Made by a program: the position numbers and the translations under genes | Assembly: GCF_014207905.1 (NCBI RefSeq) | Contig: NZ_JACHLB010000004.1 | Location: 124,001 to 188,000, forward strand | Direction: 5' to 3' | DNA length: 64,000 nt | Source: Flavobacterium notoginsengisoli | Lineage (GTDB): Bacteria > Bacteroidota > Bacteroidia > Flavobacteriales > Flavobacteriaceae | In this document: positions 7,807 through 16,581 of the stretch, in pieces | Position numbering within the stretch: the first letter of the stretch is position 1 | Layout: the number at the start of each line of letters is the position of its first letter | Notes under the pieces: model-generated | Told to the model about the DNA's origin: nothing | Databases searched by the model: none | The model's input: only the letters and a program-made list of their open reading frames with translations

Positions 7807-9776
7807 CTAATTTCTCTTTTAATTTCCAGTTTTTTAATCTTAGAATTTAATGTCGACGGATGAATATCTAAAATCTCTGCTGCACCGCCTGCTCCAGAAA
7901 TTTTTCCATTGCATTTTTTTAGAATGTACAGAATATAATCTCTTTCGTTTTCTAAAATGGTTTTTATAGAAAAAGGTTCTGCACTTTGTTCTGGATGCAT
8001 TTTTGAAGACATAGAAAGTTCGATATCTTTAATAGTATTTCCATCTGTTAGCAAAATAGCACGTTGCATTACATGTTCGAGTTCTCTGATGTTTCCTGGC
8101 CAATTATAATTCATAATTTGCTGCAACACAAAATCGGAAAGATTAGGCGCTTTTCTGCCCATTTTTTCACTGTATATTTTTATAAAATGATTCGCCAAAT
8201 CTGGAATATCTTCTTTTCGTTTTTTCAAAGAAGGAACCATGATTGGAAAAACGTGCAAACGATAATACAAGTCCATTCTGAATCTTCCTGCAGCGACTTC
8301 TTCTTCTAGATTTTTATTGGTGGCTGCGATAATTCTAACATCAATTTTTATGGAAGACATTCCACCAACGCGTTCAATTTCTCTTTCCTGCAAAACCCGA
8401 AGCAGTTTTACCTGAAGTTCTAAAGACATCTCTCCTATTTCATCCAAAAAAATAGTTCCGCCATCTGCCAATTCAAACTTACCGATTCTTCTGTCCATCG
8501 CGCCTGTAAAAGCACCTTTCTCATGACCAAAAAGCAGCGATTCTGCAAGATTTTCTGGAATCGCACCGCAATTAATAATAACTAAGGGTTTATCTTTTCT
8601 TGGTGATAAGGCATGAATGCTTTGCGCAATTTTTTCTTTTCCAGTTCCGCTTTCGCCTAAAACCAAAACAGAAGTATCTGAAGGCGCGACTTTTCGAATA
8701 TAATTGAAAACCGAAATCATTTGAGAGCTATTGCCAATAATTCCTTCAAAACCTTCAGAAACATTTGCTTCTTTTGTTTTTTTACTTTCTGTTTTTTCCA
8801 AAGGCAAATCGATATTTTGTTTGGAATAAATTTTATTGATGAATTGAGAAAAAACTGGCTCGATAGAACTCAACAATTTTAAATTTTCTTGGGTATAAAT
8901 ATTCAGATTTCTATTGTAGAAAGTAAAATGATAGCTCTGAATCGTGGCTATAGAAATTGGAAAAACCAAATACGATTTGATTCCGAAATTATGAGAAATC
9001 AACGCTTTTATGGGCGCTTCTTGAAAGTTATTAATTAAAGATTCCTCGCTGTAAATAATCGGATTTTTATCAATCTTAGATTTTCTGTAAGTTTCATTGA
9101 TCTCTTTTTCAGAAACTTCCGAAATTTGAGAAAGCTTTTTCAAATCGATAATCTGATATAAATCGATATTTTTTCGGATAATTCCCAGTTTGTCATAATG
9201 AGTCGAAGTGGCAAAACCAGCTTCGAGATAATCAAACGGAATATAGGTTTGGATAATTTTAGCGAAAGCCAATAAAGCTTCTTCTCGCTTTAAGTTTGAA
9301 TTTACAATTTCTGTAATTTCTTTCTGTAGTTGAAATTGCTGTTTTAACTGCGATTCTAAACTATATTGCTGACGATAAAACGCTATTTCTAAAGTAGTTA
9401 AAACATCTTGATCTCGAAACGGTTTTACGATAAATCCGTATGGATGTGTCGTTTTCGCCTGATCTAAAATACTTTTGCTCGAATTGGCAGAAATAAATAT
9501 AAAACCGATATTTTTTTCTTTTAGAAAATGTGCCAATTCGATTCCGTTTCGGCTTCCTTTCAACATAATATCCAAAAAAACAAGGTCAGGTTTTTCTATT
9601 TCAATTTGCTCTAAAGCCTGCTCAACCGAACGCGCAATTCCTGTTACTTCATAGTTAGCTTTTTCGAGAATTAACTGTAAATCGTGTGCCTCAATAAATT
9701 GATCTTCTACAATTAAAATTCGTTTTTTCAAAACTGAAGTAACAGCTTCATATCCGTTATCGGCTGAGTTTTTCAT
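7803..9776 (-). CDS. Sigma-54-dependent response regulator (receiver, GAF-like, AAA+, Fis HTH)
   Basis: 657 aa. Receiver domain at about 18-135 with phospho-acceptor Asp69 and Lys in 'VKPFRDQD'; a GAF-like linker to about 330; then an NtrC-class AAA+ ATPase with GESGTGKE Walker A, the sigma-54 contact loop GAFTGA intact, and '[11 protein letters not shown]' Walker B. A Fis-type HTH ends the protein ('[16 protein letters not shown]'). It should activate sigma-54 promoters when phosphorylated. It diverges from the HisKA_2 kinase at 9982, its likely partner. A close paralogue is at 18207-20156. Confidence 0.93.
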   Translation of the reverse strand: MKNSADNGYEAVTSVLKKRILIVEDQFIEAHDLQLILEKANYEVTGIARSVEQALEQIEIEKPDLVFLDIMLKGSRNGIELAHFLKEKNIGFIFISANSSKSILDQAKTTHPYGFIVKPFRDQDVLTTLEIAFYRQQYSLESQLKQQFQLQKEITEIVNSNLKREEALLAFAKIIQTYIPFDYLEAGFATSTHYDKLGIIRKNIDLYQIIDLKKLSQISEVSEKEINETYRKSKIDKNPIIYSEESLINNFQEAPIKALISHNFGIKSYLVFPISIATIQSYHFTFYNRNLNIYTQENLKLLSSIEPVFSQFINKIYSKQNIDLPLEKTESKKTKEANVSEGFEGIIGNSSQMISVFNYIRKVAPSDTSVLVLGESGTGKEKIAQSIHALSPRKDKPLVIINCGAIPENLAESLLFGHEKGAFTGAMDRRIGKFELADGGTIFLDEIGEMSLELQVKLLRVLQEREIERVGGMSSIKIDVRIIAATNKNLEEEVAAGRFRMDLYYRLHVFPIMVPSLKKRKEDIPDLANHFIKIYSEKMGRKAPNLSDFVLQQIMNYNWPGNIRELEHVMQRAILLTDGNTIKDIELSMSSKMHPEQSAEPFSIKTILENERDYILYILKKCNGKISGAGGAAEILDIHPSTLNSKIKKLEIKREIS

Positions 9777-9819
9777 AAGTGAGTAAAATTTATCTTATCT
9801 TGCACTTAATTAATTGAAA

Positions 9820-9827
9820 CAAAAATA
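9820..9827 (-). promoter_or_regulatory. Candidate -7 element for the response-regulator gene
   Basis: The minus strand reads TATTTTTG (TAnnTTTG) 43 nt before the start codon. No convincing -33 element was seen. Confidence 0.35.
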
Positions 9828-9913
9828 GTTAATTATCACAATTAAATTAAATGAATTCCAAAAATAGATAAATTAAATTCACATTTAATATTAATTTTCA
9901 TATTAATTTCTCA

Positions 9914-9943
9914 TTGAGATAAAATTGTTTGTGTATATATTTG
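9914..9943 (+). promoter_or_regulatory. Bacteroidetes-type promoter for the TPR kinase gene
   Basis: TTG (9914-9916), 19 nt, then TATATTTG (9936-9943): a full match to TTG-N17-23-TAnnTTTG, 38 nt before the ATG at 9982. Confidence 0.6.
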
Positions 9944-9981
9944 TTAATTAAAAACTTACTAAAAATATAATTGAATATACT

Positions 9982-12417
9982 ATGAGGATATTTTATTCAT
10001 TTTGTTTGATTTTCTTTTTTTTAATTAATTCTGGTGCACAAAATCATCCAGCAACAGCAAACTATGATTTAAAAAAGAAGCGTTTACTTATCCATACTTG
10101 CTCTGCTTATTTATACAATTCTAATCAAGGATCAATTGATGCCGACAGTTCTGTAGTTTTAACGTGCAAGGCATATAAGCTTCCTGTATTATTGGCTTAT
10201 GATGAAGGTTACAATGACAGAAAATTTCTTATTGGAAGTGATTTAATCGAAAAAGGAAATATCGAAGCTGCCGAACAGCTTTTTGCCAAATCTAAAGGTG
10301 AAAACAAACTAAAATTAGCCTTTCAATTAGGAAACTTATATTTATTTAAATCTTTTGCCAAACCTGATGATTTAAAAAAAGCGCATTTTTATATTACTGA
10401 GGCCGACAAAATTAGCAAGGAATTAAAAAACATTAAATGGCAGCATGAAAGTTTAATGCTTTTAGGCAAATTCTATTTTCAAATTAATAAATATCCAGAA
10501 AGTAAAAACTGCTTTTTGCAAGTTGTAACACAATGCAGAAAACAAGGTGACAAAGCTGCTCTTGCCTACGCTTTACTTAATCAAGCAACTTATCAGTACG
10601 ATTTAGATCCTGAAAAAGAAAAAATCTTGAAAGAAGCCCAAACTTTATACGAAGATTTAGGTATTCCAGAAAAGGTAATTGAGGCAAAAATGAAAATCTG
10701 CACCATTTATTTCTGGCACGGAAAAATTAACGACGCTAAGAAAATCCTGTATCAGAATATTGCTGCAATGCGAAAAATTGGTTTCAGACAACAGCAATTT
10801 GGAGAAACTACTATTTCATACATTGAAGCGGTTCAGTTTAATATCAAAAGTGCGCTCTATTATGCTTTAAAAAGCGTAGAAACGATGGAAAACACCAAAG
10901 ACTACACATTTGCAGATATTTTTTATATGAGGTTGGGATTGCTTTATTTAAATATGGGACATTATGATGAAGCTAGAAAAATGGCCGAAAAAAGTATTCA
11001 ATATGGTCAAAATGTTTATAATAGCGGTAGTTGGTACAAAAGTTTTGTAACAGCAGCAGCTTCTCTTTCTATGAAAGGAAAAAATAAAGAGGCAATAGAA
11101 TATATGAATACGGTAACAAGCAAATATTCCCCTCCGAATAACTTTGACAAAATGCTGGTCAATTTTGCCTATGCCAATTGTTATGCGAGAATTAAAAATT
11201 ATGGCACTGCCGAAAAATATTTTAAAAAAACTGCTGAAGCTGCAGATGCTTTAGATTCGCCTCAAACACATCGAGATGTTTGTAATAGCTACTCTTCTAT
11301 CGCACTGTTTTATGCCAATCGAGCTGATTATAAAAAGACTCAATTTTATGTAGACAAAATAGAATCTGTATCAAAGAAATATAATAAAAAGTATGCTTCT
11401 GAAGCGCTTTATATGTCGCTATATAAATTAGATTCTGCAAATGCTAATTTTAAATCTGCTTTAATTAATCATAAAATCTATAAGAAATTTAGCGATTCGC
11501 TTTTGGATTATGCCAAAAACAAACAAATTGAAGAGCTAAGAATTCAATACGAAACGGTAAATAAAGAACAGAAAATCAAACTTTTAAATCAAGAAACTAA
11601 TTTACAGGAAAATGCATTAAAAAAATCAAGATTGTTAAATACGCTTTCGATTTGGAGTTTGGTTTTATTGGTTTTAATAATCGGTTTATTGTACAACCGA
11701 TACAGATTAAAACAAAAAAACAATGCTGAATTAGAACTTAAAGAAAAAGAAATCAACCAAAAAAACATCAATTTAAGACATTTATTGGATGAGAAGGAAT
11801 GGCTTTTGAAAGAAATTCATCATCGTGTAAAAAACAATCTGCAAACCGTAATAAGTCTTTTAAATTCGCAATCGGCTTATTTGGAAAATGATATGGCGCT
11901 TTCTGCAATTAAAAACAGCCAGCATCGTATTCATTCTATGTCGCTGATTCATCAGAAATTATATAATTCTGAAAATATTTCGACAATCAATATGCCGAAT
12001 TATATTAGGGAATTGGTCGAATATCTACGTGAATCATTTTCGTTAGGACAAAGAATTCGTTTTGAGCTAAAAATTGATCCCTTAGAACTGGATGTTGCGC
12101 AAGCCGTTCCGCTTGGATTAATTTTGAATGAATCTATCACTAATTCAATCAAATATGCTTTTCCAGAAGATCGAACCGGAATGATTTATATTACGCTTGA
12201 ATCAACTTCTGAAGATAAATATCTTTTAACAATTGCTGATAACGGAATTGGTTTTGATGCTAACATCAGTTCCAAAAAAATCAATTCTTTCGGATTAAGT
12301 TTAATAAGAGGTTTGAGTGATGATTTGGATGCTAATTTTTCTATGGAAAATAAAAACGGAACTATTCTTAAAATTGAGTTTTCAAAAGAATTTCCAATCA
12401 TTGAAAAACGAAAATAA
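9982..12417 (+). CDS. TPR sensor histidine kinase, HisKA_2 type
   Basis: 811 aa. Signal peptide (about 1-19), a long TPR array (about 60-520), a transmembrane helix at about 550-570, a short coiled coil, then a HisKA_2 dimerisation domain with 'EIHHRVKNNLQ' (His613/614). A HATPase_c domain follows ('LILNESITNSIKYAFP' N-box; 'DNGIGFD' G-box). The sensor repeats are predicted to be periplasmic. It is divergent from the sigma-54 response regulator at 7803-9776 and probably phosphorylates it. It is paralogous to the kinase at 16582-18192 but has a much longer TPR region. Confidence 0.92.
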   Translation: MRIFYSFCLIFFFLINSGAQNHPATANYDLKKKRLLIHTCSAYLYNSNQGSIDADSSVVLTCKAYKLPVLLAYDEGYNDRKFLIGSDLIEKGNIEAAEQLFAKSKGENKLKLAFQLGNLYLFKSFAKPDDLKKAHFYITEADKISKELKNIKWQHESLMLLGKFYFQINKYPESKNCFLQVVTQCRKQGDKAALAYALLNQATYQYDLDPEKEKILKEAQTLYEDLGIPEKVIEAKMKICTIYFWHGKINDAKKILYQNIAAMRKIGFRQQQFGETTISYIEAVQFNIKSALYYALKSVETMENTKDYTFADIFYMRLGLLYLNMGHYDEARKMAEKSIQYGQNVYNSGSWYKSFVTAAASLSMKGKNKEAIEYMNTVTSKYSPPNNFDKMLVNFAYANCYARIKNYGTAEKYFKKTAEAADALDSPQTHRDVCNSYSSIALFYANRADYKKTQFYVDKIESVSKKYNKKYASEALYMSLYKLDSANANFKSALINHKIYKKFSDSLLDYAKNKQIEELRIQYETVNKEQKIKLLNQETNLQENALKKSRLLNTLSIWSLVLLVLIIGLLYNRYRLKQKNNAELELKEKEINQKNINLRHLLDEKEWLLKEIHHRVKNNLQTVISLLNSQSAYLENDMALSAIKNSQHRIHSMSLIHQKLYNSENISTINMPNYIRELVEYLRESFSLGQRIRFELKIDPLELDVAQAVPLGLILNESITNSIKYAFPEDRTGMIYITLESTSEDKYLLTIADNGIGFDANISSKKINSFGLSLIRGLSDDLDANFSMENKNGTILKIEFSKEFPIIEKRK

Positions 12418-12471
12418 AACAATAATAAAACCTGTTTTTTTTATAGCGAAATCTCACGAATCTAAATCTGT

Positions 12472-12521
12472 TTAGCGAAATATAGCGCTTTTATTCTTCT
12501 AAAAAAGCACTAAATCGCTAT
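12472..12521. repeat. Imperfect inverted repeat upstream of the 12594 operon
   Basis: TAGCGA...GCGCTTTT and its near-complement AAAAAAGCAC...TCGCTA flank an 8-nt loop. It could be the terminator of the kinase gene or a binding site about 20-70 bp upstream of the candidate sigma-54 promoter; the sequence alone cannot decide. Confidence 0.4.
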
Positions 12522-12541
12522 GAATAGGCATTTTATTGGCA

Positions 12542-12557
12542 TGGCATATAAATTGGT
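12542..12557 (+). promoter_or_regulatory. Candidate sigma-54 promoter of the 12594-16410 operon
   Basis: TGGCATATAAATTGGT compared with TGGCACG-N4-TTGCW: the -24 is complete, the spacing is right and the -12 is TTGG. It lies 37 nt before the ATG at 12594. Confidence 0.45.
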
Positions 12558-12593
12558 TTTCTAAAGCAAATTAACTTTCAAAAACCATTTATT

Positions 12594-13337
12594 ATGAAAA
12601 AGTCAATATTGCTATTAATCATTCTATTTGTAAATTATAGTACTGCAAAAGCCTGCGACAAATGCGGAACTTACAACAATGACGATTTTAAAATTAAATC
12701 GGCTACAATTACTCACAAAGCAGATTTAGGCATTACCGTTTGGGATATTAAAGTAGAAGGAACCGCAGGAAAAACAATGCCTATACCAGTTGGTCAATTA
12801 AACGGCGCACCAGTTTTAGCTTATGTTTTTCCGACTACTCTAAAATCTTCTGATATTGGTTTCGGTCAAGCCGAAGGGATTGTGGCGCTTGCCCTTACCT
12901 CACATCCTGACTTTGAAGACACCCCACTTTGGGATGAAAATCTAGACGGAAATTATCTTAATGACGGTCTAGTTTGGCATGCGCATTGGGTTTTATTAGT
13001 AGAAGACAAACGTGTTGCAGGCGGACTTTCGGTTAGAGAATTTACAAAAGGAGACCCAAATGTAGTTCTCCCACCAACAAATCCAGGAATGGCAATGTAT
13101 ATGGATAGTCCAGGTTTTAATATTGTTGCTAAAGGAAATTCTATAAAAGTAATTGTACCCAATTTTAGAATTAACAATAAAACCAATTTCAAATTTGACG
13201 CGGTAAGCTGCTATATGGAAGTTAGCACGGGCGCTGGCGGTTCTCATGATTCTGAGGGTTCTAAACCAATGCTTGGCGTTTATAAAGTCTACACCGTTGC
13301 CAGCGGTAATCTTTCATTGCCTTATTCTGTAAAATAA
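12594..13337 (+). CDS. Secreted protein, unknown function
   Basis: 247 aa with a signal peptide (about 1-20) directly followed by a CxxC pair ('ACDKCG'). The mature domain has no motif I recognise; notable are 'SHPDFEDTPLWDE' and 'GLVWHAHWVLL', with clustered His and acidic residues that could bind a metal. First gene of a plus-strand run with hydrolases and isochorismatase-fold enzymes (23-bp gap to the next gene), so it is probably an exported partner of the same pathway. No function can be assigned. Confidence 0.75.
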   Translation: MKKSILLLIILFVNYSTAKACDKCGTYNNDDFKIKSATITHKADLGITVWDIKVEGTAGKTMPIPVGQLNGAPVLAYVFPTTLKSSDIGFGQAEGIVALALTSHPDFEDTPLWDENLDGNYLNDGLVWHAHWVLLVEDKRVAGGLSVREFTKGDPNVVLPPTNPGMAMYMDSPGFNIVAKGNSIKVIVPNFRINNKTNFKFDAVSCYMEVSTGAGGSHDSEGSKPMLGVYKVYTVASGNLSLPYSVK

Positions 13338-13360
13338 AAATTAATCTAAGTTTTAAAATC

Positions 13361-14398
13361 ATGAAAATATCAAGCTTTTTAAAAATGATAGTAATTCCAT
13401 ACATAATTTTAACCAATATGACTATGAAAAGTTATGCCCAAACAGATTATGCTTCAGATCCTCATTTAACGCCAGCAGTAAAAGCTTTTTTAAAACCTTT
13501 AAATGCTGGAGGCGCACCTTTAGAATCTCTTCCTGTTCCAGATGCCCGAAATGTGTTGGTAGGCGCGCAAAATGCTTTTAAAGTAGATTTATCTGGAATC
13601 GAAGAATCAGAAAAAGAAATTACTGCCGATGGCTATAAAATCAAACTCAATATTGTACGTCCCGCTGGCGCAAAAGGAAAACTTCCTGTTTTTATGTTTA
13701 TTCACGGCGGTGGTTGGGTTTTAGGAGATTATCCAACACACAAAAGAATGGTTCGCGATCTAACGGTTCTAACTGGTTATGTTGGTATTTTTGTCAATTA
13801 CTCTTTGGCGCCAGAAACTAAATATCCACAGCCCGTAAATGAAGTTTACGCTGCCGCGAAATGGATTGCAGCACACGGAAACGAAATCAATGTTGACGGA
13901 AGCAAATTAGGAATTGTAGGCAACAGTGCTGGGGGAAATTTAGCCACTGCAAGCGCATTAATGGCGAAAGAAAAAGGAACGCCGTTATACAAAGTTCAAA
14001 TTCTTTTTTGGCCAGTAACCGATGCCAATTTTGAAACAGAATCGTATAAACAATATGGAAAACAGCGCTTTCTTACCGATACTTTAATGCAATGGATGTG
14101 GAATCAATATGTCGATCCTTCAAAAAGAAAAGAAATTTATGCTTCGCCATTGCAAGCCAGTTTAAGTCAATTAAAAGGTTTGCCTCCAACTTTAATTCAA
14201 GTCGCTGAAAATGATATTTTAAGAGACGAAGGAGAAGCCTACGGACGAAAATTGAGTGATGCGGGAGTTGTGGTTACAACGGTTCGCTATAATGATGTGA
14301 TTCATGATTTTGGTTTGTTAAATGGTCTTGCTGAAATTCCGCAAACCAAAGCTTTATTTCTTCAGGCTGCAGCCGAACTCAAAAAATACCTGAAATAA
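13361..14398 (+). CDS. Secreted alpha/beta hydrolase, hormone-sensitive-lipase-type esterase
   Basis: 345 aa. A signal peptide (about 1-27, ending SYAQ) precedes an esterase of the HSL/family IV type: oxyanion HGGGW (115-119), nucleophile GNSAG (Ser189), acid in 'AENDILRDEGE' and His in 'VIHDFGL'. The export signal suggests action in the periplasm or outer envelope on short-chain or aryl esters. It lies 18 bp upstream of an isochorismatase-fold gene, in the same operon. Confidence 0.9.
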   Translation: MKISSFLKMIVIPYIILTNMTMKSYAQTDYASDPHLTPAVKAFLKPLNAGGAPLESLPVPDARNVLVGAQNAFKVDLSGIEESEKEITADGYKIKLNIVRPAGAKGKLPVFMFIHGGGWVLGDYPTHKRMVRDLTVLTGYVGIFVNYSLAPETKYPQPVNEVYAAAKWIAAHGNEINVDGSKLGIVGNSAGGNLATASALMAKEKGTPLYKVQILFWPVTDANFETESYKQYGKQRFLTDTLMQWMWNQYVDPSKRKEIYASPLQASLSQLKGLPPTLIQVAENDILRDEGEAYGRKLSDAGVVVTTVRYNDVIHDFGLLNGLAEIPQTKALFLQAAAELKKYLK

Positions 14399-14416
14399 AC
14401 GCTAATTCAAAGTCTT

Positions 14417-15031
14417 ATGGAATCTCATTTATCTAATAAAACGGCTTTAATTTTAATTGATCCTTTTAATGATTTTCTTTCTGAAGGAGGCAAATTATGG
14501 GAAACGACAAAACAGACAGTTATTGAAAATAATGTTATTCCCAATTTAATAAAACTGGTTTCAGAATGCAGAAAAAATAAAATCCAGATTATTTACGCTC
14601 CGCACAGAAAAACACAAAAAGGAGATTATCTAAATTGGAAGTTTTTATCGCCTTCACATCAAGGAAGTTTCAACTTATCTCTTTTTGAAAAAGATAGCTG
14701 GGGAGGCGAATTTCATCCTGATCTTCAACCGCAGCAAGAAGATTTAATTGCGCAAAACCATTGGACAGCCAGTGGTTTTGCAAATACCGATCTTGATTTT
14801 CTTTTAAAACAGCATGGCATCACTCATATTGTTTTAGCAGGAATGAGAGCCAATACTTGTATCGATTCGACAGCGCGATATGGCGTAGAATTAGGCTATC
14901 ATGTAACGTTGATAAAAGATGGAATTGGCGCTTTTAATTGGGAGGAAATTAAAGCAACTGTAGAAACCAATTTCCCAAATTATGGACATAAGCTGTTATC
15001 TACTAATGAATTTATAAAGGATTTAAAATGA
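14417..15031 (+). CDS. Isochorismatase-fold cysteine hydrolase
   Basis: 204 aa cytoplasmic protein of the isochorismatase/nicotinamidase superfamily. Asp15 lies in 'LILIDPFNDF', and the nucleophile Cys148 in 'GMRANTCIDSTARYG'; a Lys between them would complete the triad. These enzymes hydrolyse amides or vinyl ethers; the substrate here is unknown. In an operon with an esterase upstream and a second isochorismatase-fold gene 61 bp downstream. Confidence 0.88.
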   Translation: MESHLSNKTALILIDPFNDFLSEGGKLWETTKQTVIENNVIPNLIKLVSECRKNKIQIIYAPHRKTQKGDYLNWKFLSPSHQGSFNLSLFEKDSWGGEFHPDLQPQQEDLIAQNHWTASGFANTDLDFLLKQHGITHIVLAGMRANTCIDSTARYGVELGYHVTLIKDGIGAFNWEEIKATVETNFPNYGHKLLSTNEFIKDLK

Positions 15032-15092
15032 AGATGTTAAAGACATTAAATCATTTCTTAAATTTACTTAATTCATTAAACAACAACAATTT

Positions 15093-15632
15093 ATGCTCAA
15101 ACAAGAAACCACCGGATTAATTCTGATCGATGTTCAGGGCAAGCTAGCGAAGATTGTAAACGAAAGCGAGAAATTAGCCGTAAATCTAGAAAAACTGATT
15201 CGTGGCTGTCAAATACTTTCGATTCCGATAATCTGGGCTGAACAAAATCCGAAAGGGCTTGGAAGCACGATTCCAGAATTAGAAAAGTTATTAATACATC
15301 AGAAACCCATTGAAAAATATAGTTTTAATGCTTTTGAAAATGAAACTTTCCAAAAATCGGTTTTAGAATCTAACAAAAAGCAATGGCTAGTCTGCGGAAT
15401 TGAAGCACATATTTGTGTCTATCAAACTGCTATGGGACTTTTAGAAAACAATTTTGAAGTAGAAATTGTCACAGATTGTGTTTCTTCTCGAGCAAAAGAA
15501 AGTATTGAAATTGCTTTGCAAAAGCTTCAAAACAAAGGAGCTGGATTAACAACTCTCGAAATGTGTCTTTATGAACTTGTAAAAGACTCCAGACGAGAAA
15601 TTTTCAGAGAAATTCTAAGTTTAATCAAATAA
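15093..15632 (+). CDS. Isochorismatase-fold hydrolase (YcaC/ISOC-like)
   Basis: 179 aa. A Cys-Asp-Lys triad is visible: Asp13 ('LILIDVQGKL'), Lys75 ('IEKYSFNAF') and Cys108 ('GIEAHICVYQTA'). It belongs to the short ISOC/YcaC-like branch, distinct from the 204-aa neighbour. Cytoplasmic. It lies between the other isochorismatase-fold gene and an alpha/beta hydrolase gene (7 bp downstream), so it is cotranscribed. Confidence 0.88.
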   Translation: MLKQETTGLILIDVQGKLAKIVNESEKLAVNLEKLIRGCQILSIPIIWAEQNPKGLGSTIPELEKLLIHQKPIEKYSFNAFENETFQKSVLESNKKQWLVCGIEAHICVYQTAMGLLENNFEVEIVTDCVSSRAKESIEIALQKLQNKGAGLTTLEMCLYELVKDSRREIFREILSLIK

Positions 15633-15639
15633 AAAAATC

Positions 15640-16410
15640 ATGTCAAAATCAAAAAATATTGTGCTTATCCACGGAAACTTTGTAAACGATAATACTTGGG
15701 CAGAATGGAAAGAGCACTATGAAAAAAAAGGCTATACGGTTTATACGCCTGCAAATCCCGGACACGGAGGAAATCCTGCTGAATTGAGAACAAAAGTTCA
15801 TCCAGATCTAACTAAAACTGGTTTTATAGATGTTGTAAATAACATTAGCAGATTAATAGATTCATTGCCCGAAAAGCCTTTGGTAATTGGACATTCGATG
15901 GCTGGTATGGCCACTTTAAAATTAGTTGAATTAGGAAAAGCTGCCGCAGGAGTTAGCATTGACGGTGCACCGCCCAAAAATGTTTTTCCGCCGTTTCAAA
16001 CTTTAAAAACAGTATTGCCCGCTTTTGGTTTCTTTTCTTCTAAAAAATATTTTATGGGAAGCCGCGAATGGTATGATTATGCTTTTTTTAATACCATTCC
16101 TGAAACGCAACGAAAAATTGCTTTTGAGAAATATGCAGTTCCAGAAAGTTATAAAGTGAGCAGAGAGTTGGTTTTAAATTCTTTTTCGAACATTAATTTT
16201 AAAAAACCACATCAGCCCATTCTTTTTGTCGGTGGCGGTAATGACCATATCTTTCCTCCTAGCTTGACACAAATTATTGCTCGCAAATACAGAGACAATG
16301 CTGGGCGTGTAGATTTAAAAATATTCGATGGTAAAAGTCATTTTATCTGTGGAGAACCAGGTTGGGAAGGTGTTGCAGACTATATTTTAAGTTGGTATGA
16401 AGCCTTATAA
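15640..16410 (+). CDS. Alpha/beta hydrolase (paralogue 2 of 3)
   Basis: 256 aa, cytoplasmic. 'IHGNFVNDNTWAEW' opens the fold, followed by GHSMA (Ser86; the elbow glycine is shifted: G-H-S-M-A-G), 'GGGNDHIFPP' for the acid and 'SHFICGEPGWE' for the His. It shares the plan and C-terminal motif of the 7024 and 20401 hydrolases but has HG at the oxyanion site where they have TG. Last gene of the 12594 operon, followed by two hairpins. Confidence 0.87.
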   Translation: MSKSKNIVLIHGNFVNDNTWAEWKEHYEKKGYTVYTPANPGHGGNPAELRTKVHPDLTKTGFIDVVNNISRLIDSLPEKPLVIGHSMAGMATLKLVELGKAAAGVSIDGAPPKNVFPPFQTLKTVLPAFGFFSSKKYFMGSREWYDYAFFNTIPETQRKIAFEKYAVPESYKVSRELVLNSFSNINFKKPHQPILFVGGGNDHIFPPSLTQIIARKYRDNAGRVDLKIFDGKSHFICGEPGWEGVADYILSWYEAL

Positions 16411-16433
16411 ATTATAAAAAATATACCCTAACG

Positions 16434-16460
16434 ATGCTAATCTCAATAGGTTAGCATTTT
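16434..16460 (+). terminator. Hairpin terminator after the hydrolase operon
   Basis: Stem atgctaa / ttagcat with a 10-nt loop, followed by TTTTT. Confidence 0.65.
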
Positions 16461-16503
16461 TGGTATATTTTGAAGAATAAAATATACCAACGATATATCG
16501 TTG
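16460..16503. repeat. Inverted repeats upstream of kinase 2
   Basis: A perfect 12-bp inverted repeat (ttggtatatttt / aaaatataccaa, 16460-16490) is followed by the 16-bp palindrome CAACGATATATCGTTG (16488-16503), 79-94 bp before the kinase start. A near-copy of the palindrome occurs at 20251-20266. Confidence 0.6.
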
Positions 16504-16581
16504 CCAATCAAATTTGTTTTATTTTAAAGTTAAATACATAATTATCAATACCTTCGTATAGCCAGTTTAATAAGACCAAAA

